A DNA stretch of 22,146 nucleotides from JBDTOX01 sp039933015 (GTDB lineage: Bacteria; Pseudomonadota; Gammaproteobacteria; Burkholderiales; Methylophilaceae), in assembly GCA_039933015.1 (NCBI GenBank), contig JBDTOX010000018.1, positions 1 through 22,146 of the forward strand. The letters run 5' to 3'. The translations under genes were made by a program, and so were the position numbers. The notes below the pieces were generated by a model. It was not told where the DNA came from. It made no database searches and saw only the letters and a program-made list of their open reading frames with translations. Shown in pieces: positions 14,330 to 22,146 of the stretch (position 1 is its first letter; every line of letters starts with the position of its first letter).

Positions 14330-14893
14330 ATGAAGTGGATCGAACAATTCTTTGAACGCTTTCTCTGGAATAGTCGTTTTATTATCTTATTGGCAGTGTT
14401 ATCCAGTCTGGCGGCAGGAATAGCCGTGTTTTACATTGCCACCGTGGATGTTTTTTTTCTGATACAACATGCCCTGCACTATGCTGACGCTGACCTTACC
14501 AATGAAGCTCGTAAAATCCTGCATGACGACACTATTTCACATGTTGTGGAAGTCGTTGATGGATATTTATTGGCAACCATCATGCTGATTTTTTCTTTGG
14601 GGCTATATGAGTTGTTTATCAGTGATATTGATGCGGCTCAGGGCAGCAAGGCTTCCAGCCGTGTGCTGGTGATACATGATCTGGATGACCTGAAGAACCG
14701 TCTGGCCAAAGTGATTGTAATGATCATGATAGTGACGCTGTTTGAGCATGCCTTGAAAATGAAAATGGTTGATACGGCTGATCTGCTGTACTTTGGCGGT
14801 AGCATCGCCCTGATCGGCCTGGCCTTATTTCTCATGCATAAGGGTGAAAGCCATCCGGCAGAGAAAAGCCAGCCTGTAGAGGAGAAACGCTAG
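14330..14893 (+). CDS. YqhA/UPF0114 family inner-membrane protein
   Basis: This 187-residue protein has about four hydrophobic helices near residues 15-37, 77-97, 122-143 and 147-166. The opening FFERFLWNSRFIILLAVLSSL, the later VVEVVDGYLLATIMLIFSLGLYELFIS, and the SSRVLVIHDLDDLKNRLAKVI loop are recognisable parts of the UPF0114 (YqhA) family. No function is established for the family. The last codons are charged. Its TAG stop shares its final base with the GTG start of the tlpA-like gene (TAGTG), so the two are almost certainly translationally coupled. That suggests a joint membrane/periplasm role. Confidence 0.88.
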   Translation: MKWIEQFFERFLWNSRFIILLAVLSSLAAGIAVFYIATVDVFFLIQHALHYADADLTNEARKILHDDTISHVVEVVDGYLLATIMLIFSLGLYELFISDIDAAQGSKASSRVLVIHDLDDLKNRLAKVIVMIMIVTLFEHALKMKMVDTADLLYFGGSIALIGLALFLMHKGESHPAEKSQPVEEKR

Positions 14894-15354
14894 TGCTACG
14901 TCAGTGCCTGCTAGGCTGGCTTTTGCTCCTGGGGGCAGCAACGGCTGCGTTTGCTGACCAGGGTTTTTCGGTCATGGATATGAACGGTACACAGCACCAT
15001 TGGGCTGATTACAAAGGCAAGTGGGTGCTGGTAAATTACTGGGCGACGTGGTGTGCGCCGTGCCTGGAGGAAATTCCGGATTTGGTTGCGCTCTACGACG
15101 CTCATAAGGACAAGGATCTGATGGTGATAGGCGTGGTGCTGGAATATAAGAGCGCTAAGCAAGTCGCCGATTTTGTGGATGACATGCTGATGTCATATCC
15201 GATTGTATTGGGCGATGAAAAGGTGATGGCGCAGATAGGCCCGGGCCAGATACTACCGACAACTTATATCTTCAATCCGCAGGGCAAGCTGGTAAAAACC
15301 AAGCATGGCGTGATTACCAGGCAGTACATTGAAAAATTGATCTCAGGCAATTAG
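14893..15354 (+). CDS. TlpA-like periplasmic thioredoxin
   Basis: The 153-residue protein starts with GTG at 14893, overlapping the yqhA stop by one base. Its first 21 residues form a signal peptide ending AFA, so the redox domain is periplasmic. The active site is ATWCAPC with Cys54 and Cys57, and the cis-proline sits in ILPTTYIF. The domain is the AhpC/TSA-redoxin type used for cytochrome c maturation, or for reducing or isomerising periplasmic proteins. The WCAPC dipeptide fits a reductant more than an oxidase. It ends 38 bases from the convergent DUF3579 gene without an obvious terminator. The partner protein is unknown. Confidence 0.9.
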   Translation: MLRQCLLGWLLLLGAATAAFADQGFSVMDMNGTQHHWADYKGKWVLVNYWATWCAPCLEEIPDLVALYDAHKDKDLMVIGVVLEYKSAKQVADFVDDMLMSYPIVLGDEKVMAQIGPGQILPTTYIFNPQGKLVKTKHGVITRQYIEKLISGN

Positions 15355-15392
15355 CAGGAACTAATCCCCGCCCGCTGGATGAGACAGCTAGC

Positions 15393-15692
15393 TCAGACTG
15401 GCACGGGAATGCTGTTGCCTTCAGCGTCCAGTATATTCAACTGGTTTTCATCAGCAAAATGCATGAGCTGGCTATAGCCTTCCGGATTCACATCCTTCAA
15501 CTTCAAGTCTACGGCCAGGCAACGTACACCATTGACCACGCGCGGTTTCAGGTAGGGTGAATAGCGCAGTTTGCGGTCTGCACCGAAACTGGCATAAGTG
15601 CTACACATGCGATCCACCCAGTCGCTTGGGCGGAAAGGCTTGCCAGCGCGGGTCCGGCCTTCAATGATGATTTCTTTTTCGCTGGTGCTCAT
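15393..15692 (-). CDS. DUF3579 family protein
   Basis: This small 99-residue soluble protein begins MSTSEKEIIIEGRTRAGKPFRPSDW when read through residue 25. It contains the conserved WVDRMCS, FGADRKLRYSPYLKP and GVRCLAVD segments of DUF3579. The family is found mainly in Betaproteobacteria and has no established function. It is monocistronic here, on the minus strand between the tlpA-like gene and the dolP end of the lpoA cluster. There is no signal peptide or membrane segment. It supports the betaproteobacterial origin of the window. Confidence 0.85.
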   Translation of the reverse strand: MSTSEKEIIIEGRTRAGKPFRPSDWVDRMCSTYASFGADRKLRYSPYLKPRVVNGVRCLAVDLKLKDVNPEGYSQLMHFADENQLNILDAEGNSIPVPV

Positions 15693-15745
15693 GATGTTGT
15701 TGCCATTTGTGTCGGTTTATATCAGGCAATTATACAGCTAGCCGT

Positions 15746-16330
15746 TTAGTCGAGATACTCAAACACTTTTACTACTTTTTGTACACCATCAGTACCACGT
15801 GCAATTTCAACGGCATCATCCGCTTCTTTATGCGTGACCAATCCCATTAAGTACACGGTAGCGGCTTCGGTGACTACCTTGACATAGTTAACCGGGAAGC
15901 GGTTTTCCTTGATCATGCGCGCTTTTACTTTAGAGGTAATGAAGGTGTCGTTGTTGCGTTCAGTCAGTTGGCTTTTTGTGTCGATGATCAGTTCGTTGGT
16001 CACGCTCCTGACATTCTCGATATTCTTTACAATCGTCTCAGCCTTGGTTTTGCTTGCCTCGTCAATGGCTTCGCCGGTAAGCAGTACATTGCGGTTATAG
16101 CTGGTGACATTGGCGTGAATATTGTCGCCTACTTGCTCGATAATGTCCTTTTCACCTTTGATTTCTATGCGCTGGTCTTCAATATAAGTACCTGAAGTGC
16201 GGCGGTCTGCCGCCATGGCTCCGCCTACAGCAACACCGCCGGCCACAATCGGAAAGCAGCCCGCTAGCTGGGTGGAAAGAATGGCGGCGGCCAGCAATTG
16301 GGTAACTGTTAACAGCTTGATGTGGCGCAT
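15746..16330 (-). CDS. dolP: BON-domain outer-membrane lipoprotein DolP (YraP)-like
   Basis: The 194-residue precursor has a lipoprotein signal peptide with lipobox LAGC, Cys25 being the lipidated residue. Two BON domains follow (about 45-115 and 120-192), the fold of DolP/YraP and OsmY, which binds anionic phospholipids and supports envelope integrity and outer-membrane protein assembly. The glycine-rich GGVAVGGAMAADRRTSG linker between lipobox and first BON is typical. Its ATG immediately follows the diaA stop with no intervening base, and GGAG within the last diaA codons is the ribosome binding site. It closes the lpoA-yraN-diaA-dolP cluster, in the same order as E. coli yraMNOP. Confidence 0.92.
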   Translation of the reverse strand: MRHIKLLTVTQLLAAAILSTQLAGCFPIVAGGVAVGGAMAADRRTSGTYIEDQRIEIKGEKDIIEQVGDNIHANVTSYNRNVLLTGEAIDEASKTKAETIVKNIENVRSVTNELIIDTKSQLTERNNDTFITSKVKARMIKENRFPVNYVKVVTEAATVYLMGLVTHKEADDAVEIARGTDGVQKVVKVFEYLD

Positions 16331-16921
16331 TTAATTTACTCCTAACAAAAGACAATCGATCGCATCACAAAGGCAATGCAGAATAAGAATAGATACTTCC
16401 TGAATACGGGATGCATTATCGTGCGGTACCCCGAGATGGATATCTTCATCTCCCAGAAGTTCAACCAGGTTGCCGCCATCGCCCCCGCTTAAGGCAATAA
16501 TATGCATGCCGCGTTCGAGTCCGGCCTCGATGGCTTGCAATATGTTGTGCGAATTACCACTGGTGCTCATTGCCAGCAATACATCGCCAGCCTGCCCCAA
16601 GGCCATTATCTGCTTGGAAAACACGTGATCAAAATGATCGTCGTTGGCAATTGTGGTCAATGTGGAGATATCTGCAGAGAGCGCGATAGCAGCCAGGCCG
16701 GGCCGTTCCATCTCATAACGGTTGAGCATGCGCGAGGCAAAATATTGTGCGTTGGCCGCCGAGCCGCCATTGCCGCAGGCGAGTACTTTTTTCTCATTGA
16801 GCAATGCCTGCACGATAATTTCAGCGGCTTGGACAATCGGCTTTGCCAACAACTCAGACAGTTCCAGCTTTAAGCGCCCGCTTTGTTCAAAGTGGGCAGA
16901 GATGCGGGCGGTTAATTCCAT
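16331..16921 (-). CDS. diaA: SIS-domain protein DiaA (phosphoheptose isomerase-like)
   Basis: This 196-residue SIS-fold protein has the sugar-phosphate loop CGNGGSAANAQ (residues 49-59) and STSGNS, as in GmhA. DiaA is a homotetramer that binds DnaA and promotes replication initiation in E. coli; GmhA makes heptose for lipopolysaccharide. Where GmhA has catalytic His61 and Glu65 (HFAEE), this protein has YFASR, so both are missing. RIQEVSILILHCLCDAID closely resembles the DiaA C-terminus. The location between yraN and dolP is the diaA position. Both lines of evidence favour DiaA over an isomerase, although automatic annotation may call it phosphoheptose isomerase. Confidence 0.88.
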   Translation of the reverse strand: MELTARISAHFEQSGRLKLELSELLAKPIVQAAEIIVQALLNEKKVLACGNGGSAANAQYFASRMLNRYEMERPGLAAIALSADISTLTTIANDDHFDHVFSKQIMALGQAGDVLLAMSTSGNSHNILQAIEAGLERGMHIIALSGGDGGNLVELLGDEDIHLGVPHDNASRIQEVSILILHCLCDAIDCLLLGVN

Positions 16922-16945
16922 GCGTTTGGGCGCAATGCTACAGGG

Positions 16946-17287
16946 CTAAACATCAAAGGCATTCTTTATCCATTCAATATCTTCTATACGGGCTTTGCTC
17001 ATGAGTATCGCGTCAAAGCGGCAAGCGGCGTTGCCGTGTTGTTGTAAGTAATACTCTGCAGTGCGCATGAGTTTTTGTTGTTTTGCCGAGGTGATGCTCA
17101 TGCCTGCGCCACCAAAGCTGGTATTGCTGCGCAACCGTACTTCGACGAATACCAGTGATTTTCCATCGCGCATGATCAGGTCAATTTCGCCAAAACGGCA
17201 GCTATAGTTATTGGTGACTAGTATTAAGCCTTGTTGTTGCAGATAGATGGCAGCTATTTGTTCTGCGTTGCTACCTAGATTGTTCAC
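16946..17287 (-). CDS. yraN: YraN/UPF0102 family endonuclease-like protein
   Basis: This 113-residue protein has the restriction-endonuclease-like core: Glu9 in the first helix, FGEIDLIMRDG with Glu34 and Asp36, and VFVEVRLRS with Glu49. This E-D-ExK-like arrangement resembles Holliday junction resolvases; here the usual EVK is EVR. The family is widespread but its cellular role is not established. The ATG overlaps the lpoA stop (ATGA, 17284-17287), and diaA follows 24 bases after its own stop, so it is co-transcribed within the cluster. Confidence 0.92.
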   Translation of the reverse strand: MNNLGSNAEQIAAIYLQQQGLILVTNNYSCRFGEIDLIMRDGKSLVFVEVRLRSNTSFGGAGMSITSAKQQKLMRTAEYYLQQHGNAACRFDAILMSKARIEDIEWIKNAFDV

Positions 17288-18954
17288 GGTAATTTTTCTG
17301 TCACTATGCCGTCAGCACTGAAGCTTCCCAGCGCTAATTCGCGCGTGATTTCGCCAGACGACTCAATGCGTATTTTCCCGGTTAATCCACGTATGGTCGC
17401 GGCTTTATTGGGTTGCTGAGCCAGCGTCAGCAAGAGCTGGTAGGCATCCGCGCCGAGCGCAAACCAGCGCTGCATTTCGCCAGGCGGTAAATCAGCGGCT
17501 GCAGCTTTGTAAGAAGCAAAAGCGGGGTCATCCGGATTAAGCAGCCAAGGCAGGTCTACAAAACGCACTGCGGAAAGCGCTGTATCCAATGGGTCGTGGG
17601 TACTGCCAGCATAAATGTGCGAGAAGCCAAAAGTAGGGGTGGCCAAGTCGAGATAAGGACGAATGGCTCGCGACTCTTCCGCGTTGCCGGCTATCAGTAT
17701 CATATCTGCGGGGTGTCCGGCGACCTGCGCTTTAATATCGGCCAGCTCGCTTTTCTCTGACAGATCAATTTGTTGGACGATTTGACCACCCTCTATCACC
17801 CAGGCGTCATTAAAGGCTTTTGTCATATGGCCGGAAATACCACTCGTCGTAGTGACGATGGTCGCGGTTTGCATGCCGTAATCACGCGCGATTTTGGCGA
17901 TTTGCGCTGCTTCTGCATCTACCGATAATCCAAAAGTGTATAAATTATGGACAATAGTTGCGCTATCAGGCTGATTCAAGGCCAGGGTCGGCACCGGTAC
18001 TTTACCGGTGGCAAGGGCGGTCACTTCGTCGCGCGTCAAAGGGCCGACGACATACTGTGTGCCTTCGTTGATGGCTTGCTGGTAGATGGCGGCGATTTCG
18101 TCCTTATTGCCGCGCGTTGCATAAATCTTAATCGCAGTATCGCCTTTGGTTTTGGCTTCGGCAGCCAAAAAGCCGCGCTCAATGGCATCGGCTGCCGGAT
18201 AAAAAGCCTCAATCTCCAAAGGTAAAATTAACGCAACCGGTCCTTTTAACCCATTGGATGCGGCATCAGCCATAGCGGGGCTGCCCAGCTGATCGCTGAT
18301 TTGCCTGAGCACAGCGGCAGATGCCTGATGGTCGGGATAAGCTTTGCGCCAATTGGCTATGTTTTGAGCTGGCTGTCCCGCTGCCTGCAATGCCAGCGCC
18401 AGATCTATCCAGCCTTGCATCGTGGTGTCCAGGCTCTCGCCGCGCATGTCCACCAATTCATTTCGGGATAGATTGGAGAGTAATTGCCAGATGTGTTGCT
18501 GATTGGCCTGGATGTCGGCTGCGTCGGATAAATTCTTTTCAGCAAGGGTGCGCTGTTCTAAAGCGCGTAACGCATCCGGCTGGTTCTCATAGGCTAGAGC
18601 CAGGCTTGCGTGTAAACTGGCATACGCCTGCGGCAACAAGCCGGCCTCGGCCTGCAATGGCAGCAATAGCCTGAATGCGCGGTCAGAATCGCCTTCAGCC
18701 ATCGCAATATTGCCAGCTAATAATTTGGCGTAGGGCGATTGGCTGGGTATGCCGGTCAATGCCAACTGTGCACAAGCGCTATCGGATTGCTTGAGACAGG
18801 CAAGCCCATTGAGAAAATTGGCCTCGGGTGTTTTTCTGGCCTGAGCGACACCGCTGCTGGATACGTTGGGTGAATTGCTGACGGGTGCGGCAGTTGCAAA
18901 CCCTGCCATGAATAACCATTGAATGATGAGAAGGGTAATTAATCGTTGAGTCAT
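17284..18954 (-). CDS. lpoA: Penicillin-binding protein activator LpoA homologue
   Basis: LpoA activates the peptidoglycan synthase PBP1A from the outer membrane side. This 556-residue protein has an N-terminal helical TPR-like part (about 40-230) and a C-terminal part resembling ABC-type periplasmic binding proteins (about 235-556; starts VALILPLEIEAFYPAADAI, with YVVGPLTRDEV and ADMILIAGNAEESRAI). That is the LpoA architecture, and the gene stands before yraN as in E. coli. The N-terminus is a signal peptide ending in FATAAP with no lipobox cysteine, so the usual lipid anchor appears to be absent. The ATG at 18954-18952 faces the rsmI start, and the 5' ends overlap by nine bases. A candidate promoter with TATAAT is just upstream. 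Confidence 0.88.
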   Translation of the reverse strand: MTQRLITLLIIQWLFMAGFATAAPVSNSPNVSSSGVAQARKTPEANFLNGLACLKQSDSACAQLALTGIPSQSPYAKLLAGNIAMAEGDSDRAFRLLLPLQAEAGLLPQAYASLHASLALAYENQPDALRALEQRTLAEKNLSDAADIQANQQHIWQLLSNLSRNELVDMRGESLDTTMQGWIDLALALQAAGQPAQNIANWRKAYPDHQASAAVLRQISDQLGSPAMADAASNGLKGPVALILPLEIEAFYPAADAIERGFLAAEAKTKGDTAIKIYATRGNKDEIAAIYQQAINEGTQYVVGPLTRDEVTALATGKVPVPTLALNQPDSATIVHNLYTFGLSVDAEAAQIAKIARDYGMQTATIVTTTSGISGHMTKAFNDAWVIEGGQIVQQIDLSEKSELADIKAQVAGHPADMILIAGNAEESRAIRPYLDLATPTFGFSHIYAGSTHDPLDTALSAVRFVDLPWLLNPDDPAFASYKAAAADLPPGEMQRWFALGADAYQLLLTLAQQPNKAATIRGLTGKIRIESSGEITRELALGSFSADGIVTEKLP

Positions 18955-19797
18955 AGCGGCACATTATATGTGGTAGCCACGCCGATTGGAAACCTGCAGG
19001 ACATTACTTTGCGTGCGCTGGAAATTCTCAAGTGTGTCGATGCCGTTGCGGCAGAGGATACGCGACACACTGCGCACTTGCTGACGCATTTTGCCATTCA
19101 AAAAAAGCTCATTGCTGTGCATGAGCACAATGAACATAAAGCCGCAGAACAATTGCTAGCGCGCTTGCAAGCCGGAGAATCGATTGCGCTGGTGACCGAT
19201 GCCGGCACGCCAGGCATCAGCGATCCCGGGGCCATCGTGGTCGATATGCTGCGTAAAGCAGGCATCGCGGTTGCGCCTATCCCTGGTGCCAGCGCAGTGA
19301 TAGCCGCGCTATCGGCCGCAGGTATTGCCGCCCCCGGATTTACCTTTTACGGTTTTTTGCCAGCCAGTGGCGCGCAGCGTCGCCGTGCACTGGCAGATTT
19401 GAAAACGCAAACCACTACCCTGGTTTTCTACGAAGCGCCGCATCGGGTGGTAGAGAGCGTGATCGATATGGTCGTAGTTCTCGGCACGGAGCGCCGTTTG
19501 ACGATTGCGCGCGAGCTTACCAAAACTTTTGAGACCTTCCATCGCTGTGCTCTGGGTGAAGCCGCAGCCTGGCTGCAAAGCGATCCTAACCAGCAGCGTG
19601 GTGAATTCGTATTAATAGTGGAAGCCCCGCAAAATAAAGACGACGATTCAGCCGATAAAGAAGCTGAACGGGTATTGCAGCTGCTATTGGCCGAACTGCC
19701 GCTCAAACAGGCGGTAAAATTAGCCACTGAAATCACAGGCGCCAAGAAAAACGCGCTGTATGAACGTGCCTTACAGCTACAATCTCAAACATCATGA
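18946..19797 (+). CDS. rsmI: 16S rRNA (cytidine1402-2'-O)-methyltransferase RsmI
   Basis: This 283-residue SAM-dependent methyltransferase of the tetrapyrrole-methylase fold modifies C1402 in the ribosomal decoding centre. Motifs are LYVVATPIGNLQDIT (7-21), AEDTRHTAHLL (36-46), TDAGTPGISDPG (84-95) and PIPGASA (111-117). The start is TTG at 18946: a stop (TAA 18940-18942) closes the frame just upstream, and the next candidate, GTG at 18970, would remove the first strand of the fold. AAGGG lies about ten bases before the TTG. The first nine bases overlap the start of the divergent lpoA. The stop overlaps the pyrC ATG (19794-19797). Confidence 0.95.
   Translation: MSHSGTLYVVATPIGNLQDITLRALEILKCVDAVAAEDTRHTAHLLTHFAIQKKLIAVHEHNEHKAAEQLLARLQAGESIALVTDAGTPGISDPGAIVVDMLRKAGIAVAPIPGASAVIAALSAAGIAAPGFTFYGFLPASGAQRRRALADLKTQTTTLVFYEAPHRVVESVIDMVVVLGTERRLTIARELTKTFETFHRCALGEAAAWLQSDPNQQRGEFVLIVEAPQNKDDDSADKEAERVLQLLLAELPLKQAVKLATEITGAKKNALYERALQLQSQTS
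18963..18992 (-). promoter_or_regulatory. Candidate lpoA promoter inside the start of rsmI
   Basis: On the minus strand TTTCCA (18992-18987) and a perfect TATAAT (18968-18963) are 18 bases apart. TATAAT ends only eight bases before the lpoA ATG, which would give a leaderless or nearly leaderless message. The -10 overlaps a 13-base palindrome, CACAT-TAT-ATGTG (18960-18972). The whole element lies within rsmI codons 5-16. Confidence 0.35.
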
Positions 19798-20840
19798 ATA
19801 CTATCAACAAGCTAACCATCACTCGCCCCGACGACTGGCACCTGCATTTGCGTGACGGTGCAGCATTGCAAGCCGTGCTGCCTGATACCGCCCGGCAGTT
19901 TGCCCGCGCCATCGTCATGCCCAACCTGAGGCCGCCGGTTATCGCCACGGAGCAAGCACGTGCTTACCGCGAGCGCATACTGCAGGCCTTGCCGGCAGGC
20001 ATGCAGTTTGAACCGTTAATGACCTTGTACCTGACCGACAACACCCCTGCGGATGAGATCGCCACGGCCAAGGCCAGCGGTATCGTACATGGCATCAAGC
20101 TTTATCCGGCAGGAGCAACCACCAATTCGGACTCCGGCGTAACGGATATCGCCCATTGCAGCAAGGCACTGGAAGCCATGGAAAAACATGACATGCCTTT
20201 ATTGGTGCATGCGGAAGTTACAGATGCCGATGTGGACGTATTCGATCGTGAAAAAGTATTTATCGAGCGCCACATGGCGCCGCTGCTCAAGCGCTTCCCT
20301 GCGCTGCGCGTAGTGTTCGAGCACATTACCACCAGGGATGCGGCAGACTTTGTAATGTCCGCGCCAGCCAATGTTGGCGCCACCATTACCGCGCACCACT
20401 TATTAATGAATCGCAATGCCATTTTCGCTGGCGGCATACGCCCGCATCATTACTGTTTGCCAGTACTGAAGCGCGAAGCGCATAGGCAGGCGCTAGTGGC
20501 AGCCGCTATTTCGGGCAATCCGAAATTTTTCCTCGGCACCGATAGCGCACCGCATCCCAAATCCGCCAAGGAGGCCGGTTGCGGCTGTGCCGGCATGTAT
20601 ACCGCCCACGCCGCTATCGAGCTTTATGCGGAAGCGTTTGAGGCTGCTAATGCGTTGGACAGGCTGGAAGCCTTTGCCAGCTTTTACGGCGCGGATTTTT
20701 ATGGCCTGCCACGTAATAAGCAAACCATCACTTTGCTGGCAAAGGCGTGGATCGTACCTGAGGAAATTCCGCTCGGGACCGAAAGTCTGGTGCCTTTGCG
20801 TGCTGGAGAGACCATAGCCTGGCGCTTGCAGGCGGGCTAA
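19794..20840 (+). CDS. pyrC: Dihydroorotase, class II
   Basis: PyrC interconverts carbamoyl-aspartate and dihydroorotate in pyrimidine synthesis. The 348-residue protein keeps every metal ligand at the E. coli numbering: His16 and His18 (DWHLHLRDG), the carboxylated Lys102 (GIKLYPAGATTNSDSG), His139 (LVHAEVTD), His177 (FEHITT) and Asp250 (LGTDSAPH). It overlaps the rsmI stop by four bases, which suggests translational coupling with the rRNA methyltransferase gene. No weakness or truncation is seen. The following 98 bases to the aminotransferase gene hold no strong terminator. Confidence 0.97.
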   Translation: MNTINKLTITRPDDWHLHLRDGAALQAVLPDTARQFARAIVMPNLRPPVIATEQARAYRERILQALPAGMQFEPLMTLYLTDNTPADEIATAKASGIVHGIKLYPAGATTNSDSGVTDIAHCSKALEAMEKHDMPLLVHAEVTDADVDVFDREKVFIERHMAPLLKRFPALRVVFEHITTRDAADFVMSAPANVGATITAHHLLMNRNAIFAGGIRPHHYCLPVLKREAHRQALVAAAISGNPKFFLGTDSAPHPKSAKEAGCGCAGMYTAHAAIELYAEAFEAANALDRLEAFASFYGADFYGLPRNKQTITLLAKAWIVPEEIPLGTESLVPLRAGETIAWRLQAG

Positions 20841-20938
20841 GCGGGTAACGCTTTAAAGCTGAGTGATTCCCGGAGGGGTCGCCCGTTTTGGATGCATCTG
20901 TGGTTTGTAATTAAGAAAAATAAATTTGGGGTAATTCC

Positions 20939-22146
20939 ATGAACAAGCCACTGCACATCCACGCATTCCATCCCCCCAGACGTATTCTTTTAGGCCCGGG
21001 GCCGTCCGATGTGCATCGGCGCGTGCTTGACGCCATGGCTCGTCCAACCATCGGTCATCTGGACCCGAAATTCTGCGACATGATGGAAGAGATGAAGACG
21101 CTGTTACGCTATGCCTTCCAGACGGAAAATCAGCTGACCTTCCCATTATCTGCACCTGGTTCTGTTGGCATGGAGAGTTGCTTTGTTAACCTGGTTGAGC
21201 CTGGCGACAAGGTCATCGTATGCAGCAATGGCGTATTTGGTCGCCGTATGGTCGAAAATGTAAAGCGTTGCCGTGGCGAGCTGGTGATCGTTGAAGACGC
21301 CTGGGGCGCAGCGGTTGACCCACAAAAACTGGAAGACACGCTGAAAGCCAATACCGATACCAGGATTGTCGCCTTTGTACACGCTGAAACTTCCACTGGT
21401 GTTGAGTCTGACGCCAAATTGCTCACCGAAATTGCACATCGCCATGGCGCATTGGTCATTGTCGACGCCGTGACTTCGCTGGCTTGCATGCCCTTGCTGG
21501 TTGATGAGTGGCATATAGATGCGATTTATTCCGGTAGCCAAAAAGGCTTGTCCTGCACGCCGGGTTTATCTCCTGTGAGCTTTGGCGAACGTGCCATTGC
21601 TAAAATCAAGGCGCGTACCAGCCCTGTGCAAAGCTGGTTCATGGATTTGAATCTGGTCATGGCTTACTGGGGCGATGCTCAAGGCGGTGCCAAGCGCACT
21701 TACCATCACACTGCGCCTGTCAATGCGCTCTATGGTCTGCATGAATCACTGGTGATGCTGGTGGAAGAAGGCCTGGAGCCACGCTGGAAGCGCCATCACA
21801 ACAATTACCTGGCGTTGGTTGCTGGTCTTGAGGCGCTGGGGCTCAAGTTATTGGTCGCGGAAAAATCGCGATTGCCGCAGTTGAATTCTGTCGTCGTGCC
21901 AGAGGGCATCAACGAGCCGCAAGTACGTGCCGATATGTTGAATAAGCACGGAATCGAGATTGGTGCAGGCCTGGGCGACCTCGCCGGCAAGATTTTCCGT
22001 ATTGGCCTGATGGGTACCAGTTCCAGTCAGGATAATGTAATCACCTGCCTCTCCGCACTGCAAGCCGTGTTGGCGGAGCAGAACTGGAAAATCCAGGCCG
22101 GCGTGGCTGTTACAGCAGCAAGAGAGATGTTTGAAACTAACCATTA
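20939..22146 (+). CDS. Class V aminotransferase, serine-glyoxylate/alanine-glyoxylate type (stop cut by window)
   Basis: Translated from the ATG at 20939, the frame gives 402 codons plus the two bases TA at the right edge, most likely the first two bases of a TAA or TAG stop. The PLP-binding lysine is Lys202 in SGSQKGLSCTPG; the phosphate-binding SAPGSVGMES, the VDAVTSLA aspartate strand and the RILLGPGPSDV N-terminus are conserved in alanine-glyoxylate and serine-glyoxylate aminotransferases. These enzymes remove glyoxylate by amination to glycine, using alanine or serine, in photorespiration-like or serine-cycle metabolism. Amino-donor preference cannot be told by eye. A GGGG stretch before the ATG may serve as ribosome binding site. 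Confidence 0.9.
   Translation, partial: MNKPLHIHAFHPPRRILLGPGPSDVHRRVLDAMARPTIGHLDPKFCDMMEEMKTLLRYAFQTENQLTFPLSAPGSVGMESCFVNLVEPGDKVIVCSNGVFGRRMVENVKRCRGELVIVEDAWGAAVDPQKLEDTLKANTDTRIVAFVHAETSTGVESDAKLLTEIAHRHGALVIVDAVTSLACMPLLVDEWHIDAIYSGSQKGLSCTPGLSPVSFGERAIAKIKARTSPVQSWFMDLNLVMAYWGDAQGGAKRTYHHTAPVNALYGLHESLVMLVEEGLEPRWKRHHNNYLALVAGLEALGLKLLVAEKSRLPQLNSVVVPEGINEPQVRADMLNKHGIEIGAGLGDLAGKIFRIGLMGTSSSQDNVITCLSALQAVLAEQNWKIQAGVAVTAAREMFETNH

Noticed and set aside
20833..20885. Possible terminator pairing CGGGC (20833-20837) with GCCCG (20881-20885) after pyrC
   Set aside because: Only five pairs over a 43-base loop; too weak to call.

Overview
The window is a gene-dense, roughly 50% GC chromosomal segment from a Gram-negative proteobacterium. 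Several gene blocks point to the Betaproteobacteria, and a Nitrosomonadales/Gallionellaceae-like or methylotroph-like member is my best guess from gene content alone. Supporting features are the DUF3579 gene, the trxA-rho and rsmI/lpoA-yraN-diaA-dolP blocks, the tungstate-type ABC transporter and the signal-peptide porin. No tRNA, rRNA, CRISPR array, phage gene or insertion sequence was seen. Codon use looks even throughout.

Positions 1-7338 form a molybdenum/tungsten island. On the minus strand moaA, fdhD and mobA (cut by the window edge) run as one unit for molybdenum cofactor (Moco) synthesis, sulfuration and nucleotide attachment. A single-domain ModE-type regulator diverges from moaA across a leader that can fold into two nested stems. 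Next come two decayed minus-strand genes: a 5'-truncated, twice-frameshifted second fdhD (the fdsC position) and a frameshifted fdsD. They are the tail of a lost NAD-linked formate dehydrogenase operon. Divergent from them is a plus-strand operon of a phosphate-selective-porin-like channel and tupA-tupB-tupC. It is preceded by a ModE-box-like palindrome that contains a perfect TATAAT. The picture is one regulated route for oxyanion across both membranes, feeding Moco assembly for a molybdo- or tungsto-enzyme outside the window.

Positions 7356-12393 hold minus-strand genes: a membrane glycosyltransferase of the GT39/ArnT type coupled to a short malic enzyme, then rpmE with a strong terminator, rho with a long leader containing a 10-bp inverted repeat, and trxA.

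Positions 12645-15692 contain a large soluble protein with an atypical PilZ-like C-terminal part (minus), a plus-strand pair of a YqhA-family membrane protein and a TlpA-like thioredoxin with overlapping stop and start, and a DUF3579 gene (minus).

Positions 15746-18954 hold the envelope/division cluster lpoA-yraN-diaA-dolP (minus). rsmI starts divergently with a TTG codon that lies inside the lpoA start region, and is followed with a 4-base overlap by pyrC. A serine-glyoxylate/alanine-glyoxylate type aminotransferase fills the right edge and lacks only the last base of its probable stop codon.
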